Source: Palsa-89 sp963824345
Lineage (GTDB): Bacteria; Acidobacteriota; Terriglobia; Bryobacterales; Bryobacteraceae
Assembly (NCBI GenBank): GCA_963824345.1
Contig: CAWGOZ010000004.1
Coordinates: 1-64,000 of the forward strand
Direction of reading: 5' to 3'
DNA length: 64,000 nt
Shown: one piece after another, positions 32,820-40,238 of the stretch
Numbering within the stretch: position 1 is the stretch's first letter
Layout: every line of letters begins with the position of its first letter
Notes under the pieces: model-generated
Seen by the model: the letters and a program-made list of their open reading frames with translations, nothing else
Database searches by the model: none
Told to the model about the DNA's origin: nothing
Translations under genes and position numbers: made by a program

Positions 32820-34271
32820 TTATTCTCGGCGTGTCGTATACAGAACGGAAGTGCGCGATCCTTTGCGGTAGTGGAACGGAGCGAAGTGCACGTCGTAACC
32901 GGCTCGCTCGGCCACCTCTTTTAGTAAAGCACCATTGACCCAGTTCAGCAGCGATCCATCCAGTTTTCCAGGACCGTAAAAGCCCAGGCGATACTGATCC
33001 AGGTCCGTTACGAAAATATCCTGAACCTGCAGATAGCCGCGCGGATGCAGCAGCGGAAGCGTGTTTAGAAAGCTTTCGACCGCGCCCGAACTCAAGTGAA
33101 AACGAAAATCGCTGGGAGCTTCCTTGAGGATGTCCTCCACCTTGGAAGCGTCCAAGCCCTGCGGAAAAGGGAAATCGGGAAGATCTTCCATCTGGACCAG
33201 CCGTTCTTCCAAACGCACGGCATTCCAAAGCTGCATCCAGAAAGCCACGCCGCGCGAGGGATCGCCCAGAAAATCGGCGCTGCCCGACAGCAAACGGCTC
33301 ACCGTGGACCGCAGTTGCTCCGGCGGAATCTCGAACTCGGTCGCCAGATGCGCCACATCGGCCATGGGAAGATAAGCGCGAACCTGCACGAAATACAGTT
33401 TTCCGTCGCGCCGCACCACTTCTTCATCCGGCAGATTGTCGTAGACGTTGGTGGCGTGCACCTGCATGATCTTGTGGCGCAGGAACGAGAGGGTCTTCAG
33501 CGGATTGATGGCATCCAGCACCAGGTAGCTGCAAAGCTCTTCATGATCCTTCACGGCCGGCTTGGACATGTCCAGCGTTGCGAGCGAATAGTCGCCCAGA
33601 AGGACGCGCAGTTTCGGATAGTAGTCGGTTCCACGCTGACGGTCCAGCGCCCGAAACTTGGTGAGCCACAGCCCGCAGCGCACTCCGGCGCCCACGCCGA
33701 TTTCCAGCAGATAGATCTCCGGCGGAAGCTGATGCTTGGCTTCCAGATCCCGCAACAACGTCCAGAAATCGCCCACGCTGTCGGCGATTGCTTCCGGATG
33801 GTGCCCGTCGGACTGGCCGCCCGGCAGCGCCTGCTCATACCCTTTGCCGGTAGCCAGCTCCCAGTCCCTTAAACGGGTCCAATAGAGCTTATTGAACTCC
33901 CAGACGATGCTGGAGCGCATGGATTGGAACTGCTCCAGCGGCAGCCGGTCCTGCTCCTGCGGCGCGCCCGCATTGGTCCTGGCCAAGGCGCGCAGCAGCG
34001 CGGCCCGCAAACATCCCGGCACCACTTGCCGGGTGTCGACGTGCACATCCATGAGGGGAACCTGCTTGCCCTGCTCGTTGTACCCCTGGGTCGCGATCAC
34101 CACTTCGCGAAAGTTCTGCTTGTATTGAATCCAGTCCAATTCAATCTGGAGCCGGGCAAACTGGGCCTTCTCAATGTGGCCTTCCTCCAGCAGCGTATAC
34201 AGGGTCCCGATTACATCCTGGGCGCTGGTAGCCGCCGCTTTGCCTTGCAGGTGATTGAGCTTGACGATCAT
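32820..34271 (-). CDS. Large SAM-methyltransferase-like protein
   Basis: A 483-residue protein. The middle shows a methyltransferase-type motif I, IYLLEIGVGAGVRCGLWLTK (about 190-210), and an acidic loop in VLLGDYSLATLDMS. The flanks contain no domain I can name (WELATGKGYEQALPG, PDFPFPQGLDASKVE). It is the first gene of the three-gene operon with core-MetE and metVF. The role could be methyl transfer in the same pathway. The substrate is unknown and the family assignment rests mainly on motif I. Confidence 0.6.
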   Translation of the reverse strand: MIVKLNHLQGKAAATSAQDVIGTLYTLLEEGHIEKAQFARLQIELDWIQYKQNFREVVIATQGYNEQGKQVPLMDVHVDTRQVVPGCLRAALLRALARTNAGAPQEQDRLPLEQFQSMRSSIVWEFNKLYWTRLRDWELATGKGYEQALPGGQSDGHHPEAIADSVGDFWTLLRDLEAKHQLPPEIYLLEIGVGAGVRCGLWLTKFRALDRQRGTDYYPKLRVLLGDYSLATLDMSKPAVKDHEELCSYLVLDAINPLKTLSFLRHKIMQVHATNVYDNLPDEEVVRRDGKLYFVQVRAYLPMADVAHLATEFEIPPEQLRSTVSRLLSGSADFLGDPSRGVAFWMQLWNAVRLEERLVQMEDLPDFPFPQGLDASKVEDILKEAPSDFRFHLSSGAVESFLNTLPLLHPRGYLQVQDIFVTDLDQYRLGFYGPGKLDGSLLNWVNGALLKEVAERAGYDVHFAPFHYRKGSRTSVLYTTRRE

Positions 34272-34611
34272 ATTTCTCGGGAGGGCGTCGAAATCCTATG
34301 CTAACCCCAAATGCGTGACCGAGCCGGGAGTTGCATGCAAGCCCGAGTAGCCTGGCCATTTTATCTCATTCAAGGCGCTCGGACGCTTGGCGCGCTGCTG
34401 TCAACTCGGCCGGTGAGTGTATGCGGCAAGGAGGTCATCCGGTTCGAGCTGGGGATAATCGGCCAGGATTTGCCGCTGAGAAGCCCCGATTGAAAGCCAC
34501 TCCAAAATCCGCACACGCCGCATGCTTCAAGCGACCGTGCAAAACAGGTGGTTGTGATTCTCTCACCTGGAATTCCGGCTGTTCTCCGGCTGATGAATGC
34601 GGGAGACTCCG
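34272..34611. other. Intergenic stretch without a supported gene
   Basis: Lies between the start of the methyltransferase-like gene and the 3' end of the DoxX gene. Short open frames occur on both strands but none looks like a protein family. I see no RNA gene or clear riboswitch. Confidence 0.4.
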
Positions 34612-35073
34612 TTACAGCGTACCGGACGGCTTAGCGAGACCGAGGGCGCGATCCACCGAGAACGCGCCCGCCCCGCGGATCATTAGGAATGCCGTCATTG
34701 CGAGCACCAGCAGGTGATACTCAAAGCCCTCGCCTTTCTGGCTGCCGTTCCAATTCATGAAAAATCCGTAGGCACTATGCACGGTTGCAATCGCGACTAG
34801 CATGTTCACTGCAATTCCGAACGCCGCGATTCGCGTGAGAAATCCCAGGATGAGTCCAAGCCCACCGAAGAACTCCGCCGCGATCGCTAAGAAGGCGAGC
34901 GGAACCGGGATGTGCATGGCGCCGGTGAAGAAGCCCATCGTGCCGGAGAATCCAAATCCTCCAAACCATCCAAACATTTTCTGTGCTCCGTGCGCGAAGA
35001 AGACTAGTCCCAAGACCAGTCTCAAAATCGCCGTCGCGGCGCTGTCATCCGTGGAAAATAGTCTGCGAATCAT
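34612..35073 (-). CDS. DoxX-family membrane protein
   Basis: A 153-residue membrane protein with four helices and the DoxX pattern: ATAILRLVLGLVFFAHGAQK, FGGLGLILGFLTRIAAFGI and VNMLVAIATVHSAYG, then YHLLVLAMTAFLMIRGAGAF. DoxX-type proteins are inner-membrane subunits linked to thiol or quinone redox chemistry, with a poorly defined role. It is monocistronic here. Confidence 0.88.
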   Translation of the reverse strand: MIRRLFSTDDSAATAILRLVLGLVFFAHGAQKMFGWFGGFGFSGTMGFFTGAMHIPVPLAFLAIAAEFFGGLGLILGFLTRIAAFGIAVNMLVAIATVHSAYGFFMNWNGSQKGEGFEYHLLVLAMTAFLMIRGAGAFSVDRALGLAKPSGTL

Positions 35074-35631
35074 CCCTTTAGCTCCTTTGTATGGGCTGCC
35101 CGCGCAGCGCCCTCCTGTTCCTCCAGCGTAAGGGGGCTAATCATAGCGGCAAGATTCTCAGCGGCCATATTGTCTTTCCGCAGTATACCCTGCCAGACGG
35201 TGGATCCCCGCCAGCGACTCGAACTGCCCACTGATGCGTCTATCCCAGCGGCGGCGTTGCTCCCCCAACCTTCCCGGCTTTCGGTACTCGATTCACGGTG
35301 TTGACTAAAGCGTCGGCCCTTGAGTCGAGAATGGGCCCGTGACGTGCTTCATCATAACGTAAGTAGCACCAGTTTCTCTGAACCTTGACTTCCGGCTGAT
35401 GCGCCAATGGCGCGATCGCTTCACTCACATCGGCGATCGGATTGCTGATCGCGCCGATGACGGAAACCAGCTCCCATGGGAAGAAAGGCGTGCACCGGAA
35501 TTGGCCTGACGCCTGCGTTGCGAGGATTGGTCTTCGACCGTGCGAGCCCAATGCGATGCTGGCTTCAACGTTGCCGTAGGCCCGGCCGGCCGCAAATTTC
35601 GCTGGCGGTCAGAAGCAAGTCGTTGATTGTA
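35074..35631. other. Intergenic stretch left of the tRNA-Arg islet
   Basis: A minus-strand open frame at 35240-35551 (contains FPWELVSVIGAISNPIADVS) could encode a 103-residue protein, but it matches nothing I know and has no convincing ribosome site. No RNA gene is seen before the tRNA fragment at 35632. Confidence 0.35.
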
Positions 35632-35679
35632 TGGTGCGCCCGGCATGACTCGAACATGCGACCTTCTGGTTCGTAGCCA
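35632..35679 (-). repeat. Orphan tRNA-Arg 3' fragment (att site of the islet)
   Basis: 48 bp identical to 38254-38301. It covers the tRNA from the anticodon loop to the CCA end, and the identity stops abruptly on the inner side (ACTGTC here, GACGCT in the tRNA). Confidence 0.85.
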
Positions 35680-35784
35680 ACTGTCATCCCCTAACTCCTT
35701 GATTACAGGAGTAATATTTTCGCAAGAAAATGCACTTTGACTACCCTAAGCACGTTCATGGGTGGGCGATTGGGTGGGTTCTTT

Positions 35785-36135
35785 TCATAATGGAATCCAG
35801 ACGAGTCGGCCCTCCCATTCCTCAGCATCGCTCGCACTCCAGATGAGAAGGAGTTCTTCGATCGCGGTCGAGATAGGAATTGCTTCGCGCAGCAGGATGA
35901 CACCGAGGCTTCTCTTGGCAGCCGCGAAGCGAGCAAAGTGTACAGGCATTGTCCGCCGATCTTGGCTGACAAGAATTCGCCCCGAGTCGGCGGCGATCAG
36001 CAGGACTTCTGGATCTCCCAAACCTTCGAGGGCTGCATCCGCCGCCGTGCGGATATCGATTTCCGGCGCGGCCCGTCGCAGCCCGCGCAGAACGCGGCCG
36101 TCGAGATCGGCGTCAGCTTGGAATTTGACTCGCAT
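35785..36135 (-). CDS. DUF5615 PIN-like toxin
   Basis: A 116-residue protein with the DUF5615 pattern: FQADADLDGRVLRGLRRA, then TAADAALEGLGDPEVLLIAA, GRILVSQDRRTMPVHF and GVILLREAIPISTAIEELLL. Acidic residues in DADLD, GDPE and SQD match the Mg-binding sites of PIN-like ribonucleases. The start overlaps the DUF433 gene by 23 bp, and the DUF433/DUF5615 pair is a recognised type II toxin-antitoxin arrangement. I choose the ATG at 36135; an in-frame start at 36159 exists. Confidence 0.85.
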   Translation of the reverse strand: MRVKFQADADLDGRVLRGLRRAAPEIDIRTAADAALEGLGDPEVLLIAADSGRILVSQDRRTMPVHFARFAAAKRSLGVILLREAIPISTAIEELLLIWSASDAEEWEGRLVWIPL

Positions 36136-36427
36136 TGCGCGCCCGTTGGAGCTTCGCAATCAGTTCGGCATTCGTTTGTCTGGACCGCCGGTGTTGAACC
36201 TCCGCGGCGCGCTGACCTTCGACAAGGTATTCGTCGATTTCCTTCTGGTTTGCAAGATAAAATGCGAGCGCTCCATGCACTTGCTCGAGCGTCAATGCCG
36301 GGTAGCTCTCGACCATGCTTTCCGCCGACACGCCCTCGCGGAATAGATACACCAGTGAATCGAGTGATACGCGAGTGTCCGAAATCCGGTATGCTCCGTG
36401 GCTGAGGTTTACGTATTCCTTCGGCAT
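36113..36427 (-). CDS. DUF433 antitoxin
   Basis: A 104-residue protein with a DUF433-type HTH: GAYRISDTRVSLDSLVYLFR, then EGVSAESMVESYPALTLEQV and HGALAFYLANQKEIDEYLV. It probably represses its own promoter and neutralises the DUF5615 partner. The start is the ATG at 36427, with other in-frame starts a few codons upstream. It lies within the tRNA-Arg islet. Confidence 0.85.
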   Translation of the reverse strand: MPKEYVNLSHGAYRISDTRVSLDSLVYLFREGVSAESMVESYPALTLEQVHGALAFYLANQKEIDEYLVEGQRAAEVQHRRSRQTNAELIAKLQRARNASQIPS

Positions 36428-36531
36428 CAAACCCATCGTCACACGCCTACAACTAGAAGAGCAACTCCGGTGGGCCGGTTGAGCCGCGAAACGAAGAGAT
36501 GGTCGAGAGTTGCTGTTCCTGCTATCGAATT

Positions 36532-37475
36532 CTAAAGGCCCAGCTCATCGAGCTTCCTATACAGCGTTTTGCGCTCGATGCCCAGAAGCTTTGCCGCTCG
36601 ACCCTTGTTGCCGCCAGCCGCCAGTAGCACCTGACCGATCTGTTCAGCTTCGGTCGAGCGCGAGAACGCGCCCTCCCTTAACCAATCCGACCCAGACAGA
36701 TCGACGATACATCCCGCGCTTTCAAGTTTTGTTGCGAGCTCTTGCCTGCTCTCCGGAGAGTCTGAGAGATGGACGACATGCCGCCCAGCGATGTCGCTGA
36801 ATGGCCGCATTTCACCAACTTGAACCAACACCGTCTTGTCCGGTTTGCTTCCGAACGCCATCCCAGCTTCGAACAGTACGTTGGGACGCGGTTGCCCCGT
36901 GAGGGTTCGCTCATCTGGGCCATCGGTTGCCTTCAGAAATTCCGCTCGGAGCTTCGCTTCGTCGTCCGGCGAAAACAGGACGACCACGGCGACAGCTTTG
37001 CTGAAAGCGGCGTCAAGTATCTCCCCGACGTATGGACTCGGCCTGCCCGTCATCTGAATCGCTTTAAGCCATTCAATGGGATTCAAGCCGATTGAACGCA
37101 GAAAGGCGAATAACGAACGCCGTAAATGCCCGTTCCGGCCGTGGACCACGAAGACCGACTTGCCCCTTTTTGGACACGCCGAAGCGCTCTCTTTTCTCCC
37201 GCTGGTCTACGGGATGCTCTTATCGGAGTTAGAGGCGGGCTAACAGCCGTTGCGGTCGCAAAACCTGAGGTCGTCTGCCGAATTTGGGCGAGTTGTTCAG
37301 CAGACGCGTATCGGGTGATACCGATCCCTTTTTCGGCAGCAAGCGCAATGGCAGCTAGCTCAGCAGGAAGATGAGTCTGAAGGCCCTTGCGCTGGATCAG
37401 CGCGTAGACCTGTTTTCGCCCAACCTTCAACTTCGATTCGAGGCGCGTTAAGAGACTCTGGTTGACTCTGGCCAT
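36532..37475 (-). pseudogene. TIR-like nucleotide-binding protein with Fis-type HTH, frame-broken
   Basis: Frame 1 from the ATG at 37475 gives an N-terminal module (LLTRLESKLKVGRKQVYALI, AELAAIALAAEKGIGITRY). At about 37155-37175, around AAAAAGGGG, the sense moves one frame. It then reads KSVFVVHGRNGHLRRSLFAF, GLNPIEWLKAI, SPYVGEILDAAFSKAVAVVV and LFSPDDEAKL. That is the TIR-like domain of the PF10137 type, used by several anti-phage proteins. The last 40 residues form a Fis-like HTH (AAGGNKGRAAKLLGIERKTL). Adding one base gives 945 bases, exactly 315 codons. The gene lies six bases after the small HTH gene. Whether it is truly broken is uncertain. Confidence 0.7.
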
Positions 37476-37481
37476 CAGGGG

Positions 37482-37756
37482 TCACTTCTTCTTGCTTCCA
37501 GTCTTGGACCGGCTGGACCCTTTTGGCTTAGACTTGTAGTCGTGAAGCGCGACCCCGACGTGGTTGGAGGTGATGCCTAGGATGTCGGCGATCTCGACGT
37601 TGGCAAAGCCGATAGCTCGAAGTCTGCCTACCTGCTCGATCTGAGGCAAATCCTTCGTGGGATCAATCCCAGCAGCCGGGCGATCCGTCCCAATTCGAAG
37701 TCCGCACGCGGCTGGGGTTCCTCCGACACTTCAACGGTTCTTTGCCTTGCGGCCAT
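37482..37756 (-). pseudogene. 91-residue sigma-region-4-like protein B, frame-broken
   Basis: The first frame from the ATG at 37756 reads MAARQRTVEVSEEPQPRADF and ELGRIARLL. The second, after about 37668, reads DPTKDLPQIEQVGRLRAIG, FANVEIADILGITSNHVGVA and a Lys/Ser-rich tail ending at 37482. The middle part is a sigma-70 region-4-type HTH. Adding one base gives 276 bases, exactly 92 codons. It overlaps the end of protein A by 26 bp and precedes the TIR-like gene by six bases. It is presumably the regulator or partner of that gene. Confidence 0.6.
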
Positions 37757-38005
37757 TTGGATTCTTCCTTGCCGGTCTCTTCTTGTTTCGGGCGACCCTC
37801 ATCAGTTCGGTCAGCGAATTGTAGCTCGTTCCGAGCATTGAGCAGACTCGGTGCGGCTGAGGCCGAGAGCCTCCAACAGTCCTGCCTTATCCGCCAGTGA
37901 ACGTTCTGCCATGTTCGCCGAGTGTAAGCACATGTAGGCGAGCGATCGTCCGATAACTTCCAACCAGTGATCGTCCTCAGGTTCACCAGCGAGTTTCTGG
38001 GGCAT
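37731..38005 (-). pseudogene. 91-residue sigma-region-4-like protein A, frame-broken
   Basis: The first frame from the ATG at 38005 gives DDHWLEVIGRSLAYMCLHSA and KAGLLEALGLSRTESAQ. After about 37833 the next frame continues MLGTSYNSLTELMRVARNKK with a basic tail to 37731. Together these form a sigma-region-4-like HTH. Adding one base gives 276 bases, exactly 92 codons, the same size as protein B. It is the first gene of the islet operon. The 248 bp between it and the tRNA hold no other gene. Confidence 0.6.
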
Positions 38006-38253
38006 AAAGTATCACCTCGAACAAAGTATAAGTGAAATGTTTGAATTTTGCTCGCACGGGGGCGGAAACACGCACCGTCGCGCACGACTTATTCTTGGGC
38101 AACTTCGTCTGAATCGACGAGGTTAGACCCAGAATTGTTCATTAGAATGGGTTTCTGCTAAAGTCGTTGGCGGTCTGTGTGGAGACCAGAAGATCAAGCG
38201 GCCACGCTCAAGCTGGCAGAGGATCTCCGCAAATGTGCGCTTCTTTTGATTTC

Positions 38254-38330
38254 TGGTGCGCCCGGCATGACTCGAACATGCGACCTTCTGGTTCGTAGCC
38301 AGACGCTCTATCCAACTGAGCTACGGGCGC
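38254..38330 (-). tRNA. tRNA-Arg (ACG)
   Basis: A full 77-nt cloverleaf. Acceptor GCGCCCG pairs with CGGGCGC, D-arm GCTC/GAGC, anticodon arm TCTGG-CTACGAA-CCAGA with anticodon ACG, T-arm GCATG-TTCGAGT-CATGC, and an encoded CCA end. Its 3' 48 bp are repeated at 35632-35679. Confidence 0.95.
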
Positions 38331-38340
38331 GCGATGTCCA

Positions 38341-39471
38341 TTATAGCAAGCGCGGCTTCGCTTCCACGATCTTGCCGTCGCGATCGAGCCGCAGTTTCTG
38401 ATCGCGCCAGACCACCTCATGGCCAACCAGGCCCGCGCCCCATACCGCCACGCCGCACAGATCGCGCAACGGAATCGCATACCAGTACTTCCAAACGTCC
38501 CTCGCGCCAAGCGCCAGCCAGCTGCAAACGATCGCCATGGCGAAGCGGATCGCGAGCAGCGGGAGAGCAACCCACCAAAATCCAAAAATCGCCGCGACCG
38601 CCGCCCACAAGCTGGCGTTCGTGATGGGCAGCCCCAGGTAGCCGGCGCCGCTGGACATCCGAACGGTCCGCGCCCAACGCACCTGGTGACGCCACGCGCC
38701 CAGCCACGATTCCGATGACAGCCGGGTGCTGACCACTAGTTCCGAGATCACGTTCCGCATCCCCAGCGAGTGCAGCTTATGGCCCAGTTGATAATCGTCG
38801 GCGATGTAATCGGCGATCGCCTGGAAACCGCCGATGCGTTCGAGGTCGGCTGCGCGGAACGCGAGCGTCGATCCCAGCCCGAAGTCCGAGACGCCAAACA
38901 TGCGCGCCACCAGAGTGCTGGGCGCGAAATCGGTCGCGATGGCCAGCGCTTCGAACCGGCTGGGCCAGTCGTGCACCTCGGCGCGGTATAAACATGTGAC
39001 CAGCCCAATGTTTGCGTCAGCGAGGGGAGCCGTCACATCGCGAATATAATCCGGAGGCACGCTAATGTCGCTGTCGTTGACGATCAGGATGGGATGCCGG
39101 GCTTCGCGCGCCAGATCCATCAGCGATCCGACTTTTAGATTCGGCGCGGGCGAGGTACACAATACCAGCCGAATCGCCACGCGCGGAAAATCGCGCTTGA
39201 GCCGCTCCACTTCGGCTACCGCGGGATCATCGGGCCGCCGGACTCCGAACAGAATTTCGAACTCGGGATACTGCTGGAGCGCGTGGGTGCGAATGGCTTC
39301 GTAAAAACCTGCATCCCTGCCATGGATCGGCTTCAATATCGAAACTGAGAAGCCGGGCGGCGGACAAGTGGCGGTACGCTGTCGATGGATCAGGACCGCA
39401 AGAATGGCTAAAAGTTGATACAGCCCCGCCGCGATCGCAATTAAAATAACCGCGATGCCGAGGGCGCTCAC
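38341..39471 (-). CDS. hpnI: Hopanoid glycosyltransferase HpnI
   Basis: A 376-residue GT21-type glycosyltransferase. Membrane helices occur at the N-terminus (GIAVILIAIAAGLYQLLAIL) and the C-terminus. Catalytic motifs are VSILKPIHGRDAGF, ILIVNDSDISVP (DxD-like), DFGLGSTLAFRA, IADDYQLG and the HQVRWART block. HpnI adds N-acetylglucosamine to bacteriohopanetetrol at the membrane. The GTG at 39471 overlaps the upstream TGA (GTGA); a start at 39519 would overlap the SMR gene by 52 bp. With hpnJ nearby it points to cyclitol-ether hopanoids; hpnK is not in the window. Confidence 0.85.
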   Translation of the reverse strand: MSALGIAVILIAIAAGLYQLLAILAVLIHRQRTATCPPPGFSVSILKPIHGRDAGFYEAIRTHALQQYPEFEILFGVRRPDDPAVAEVERLKRDFPRVAIRLVLCTSPAPNLKVGSLMDLAREARHPILIVNDSDISVPPDYIRDVTAPLADANIGLVTCLYRAEVHDWPSRFEALAIATDFAPSTLVARMFGVSDFGLGSTLAFRAADLERIGGFQAIADYIADDYQLGHKLHSLGMRNVISELVVSTRLSSESWLGAWRHQVRWARTVRMSSGAGYLGLPITNASLWAAVAAIFGFWWVALPLLAIRFAMAIVCSWLALGARDVWKYWYAIPLRDLCGVAVWGAGLVGHEVVWRDQKLRLDRDGKIVEAKPRLL

Positions 39472-39833
39472 ACGGCCAGCAGCGCGACTCCGCAAGCTAC
39501 GCAAAGCGCGCCGGCCCATCGCAGAGCCGTCACTTTTTCCTTGAGGATCACGCGCGCCAGAACCGTCTCCAGCGCAACGCTAGCGGCCGTCACAGGAACC
39601 GCAAAGCTGAGATCCGCCACCGACAGCAGCTTCATGAAGGCGAAAAAAGAGACCGCCATGAAGAACACGGCCACTACCAGGGGAACCCGCCGCGCGAGTC
39701 CGGCCAGCATGCCCCCCAAGCGCCCGGGCCGCAAGTCCTCCACCGCGACGGTATGGCGTTTCATCTCGAAGCTCTGCAGCACATCGGCCAACACGGTCGA
39801 GCCGACAATGATTACCACCATGATCCACTTCAT
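39468..39833 (-). CDS. SMR/EamA-like membrane protein (copy 1)
   Basis: A 121-residue protein with four helices (IMVVIIVGSTVLADVLQSF, VVAVFFMAVSFFAFMKLLSV, LSFAVPVTAASVALETVLA, ALCVACGVALLAV). This is the small-multidrug-resistance or half-EamA layout. It overlaps hpnI (GTGA) and the preceding paralogue (ATGA). With its partner it could form a heterodimeric flippase or exporter for hopanoid or lipid intermediates, like ArnE/ArnF. This is inference from location. Confidence 0.75.
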   Translation of the reverse strand: MKWIMVVIIVGSTVLADVLQSFEMKRHTVAVEDLRPGRLGGMLAGLARRVPLVVAVFFMAVSFFAFMKLLSVADLSFAVPVTAASVALETVLARVILKEKVTALRWAGALCVACGVALLAV

Positions 39834-40237
39834 CGTGCCGGCTCCGGTTTGGTTGTATTGGCGGACGTCAATCCAACGAAAATGATGCCCATAACGATGA
39901 ACGCCGTTCCTAGCCAGCGTTGCCAGGTCACTGACTCGCCGAAGAACACCTTTCCCAAAACGGCGCTCAGCACGTAGCCTATCGACGTCATCGGGAGCAC
40001 GTAGCTTAAATCCGCCCAGCCCAGCAGCGTCATGCGTGAGAGCAGCCACAAAATCAGAAGGGCTGTTCCCAGCATCACCCAGGGAGTAAAAATCAAGCGA
40101 ATGTAGTCGAGCGGCGCCCAACCGAGATCGGCAGCCTGATGCTTCATACCCCAGGACATCGAGAAATTTCCCAGCACATTCGTGCTCACTACGAAAGTAG
40201 TGAGCAACTTGGTCTTGAGGTCAACTCGCCGCCTCAA
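39830..40237 (-). CDS. SMR/EamA-like membrane protein (copy 2)
   Basis: About 135 residues with four helices: LLTTFVVSTNVLGNFSMSWG, FTPWVMLGTALLILWLLS, DLSYVLPMTSIGYVLSAVLG and WLGTAFIVMGIIFVGLTS. The only suitable start is a TTG at 40237, two bases after the HpnJ stop, so translation is probably coupled. It is paralogous to the next gene. Confidence 0.7.
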   Translation of the reverse strand: MRRRVDLKTKLLTTFVVSTNVLGNFSMSWGMKHQAADLGWAPLDYIRLIFTPWVMLGTALLILWLLSRMTLLGWADLSYVLPMTSIGYVLSAVLGKVFFGESVTWQRWLGTAFIVMGIIFVGLTSANTTKPEPAR

Positions 40238-40238
40238 T

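Larger units (their letters stand above)
35632..38301. mobile_element. Integrase-less islet at the tRNA-Arg 3' end
   Basis: A 48-bp perfect direct repeat of the 3' part of tRNA-Arg flanks about 2.6 kb. The right copy (38254-38301) lies inside the intact tRNA gene. The left copy (35632-35679) is an orphan. This is the structure left by tyrosine-recombinase integration. Inside are a DUF433/DUF5615 toxin-antitoxin pair and a three-gene operon (two small HTH proteins and the TIR-like protein). No integrase, excisionase or replication gene is visible, so it is non-autonomous or a remnant. Confidence 0.75.

Noticed and set aside
35240..35551. 103-codon open frame as a confident gene
   Set aside because: No family match and weak start context; only mentioned as a possibility in the intergenic entry.
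37100..38005. Programmed -1 frameshifting as the reason for the islet frame breaks
   Set aside because: Only the IS has a canonical slippery heptamer in phase; the others lack one and the same sign occurs in unrelated genes.
35632..38301. Integrase gene inside the tRNA-Arg islet
   Set aside because: No R-H-R-Y type recombinase sequence in any frame.
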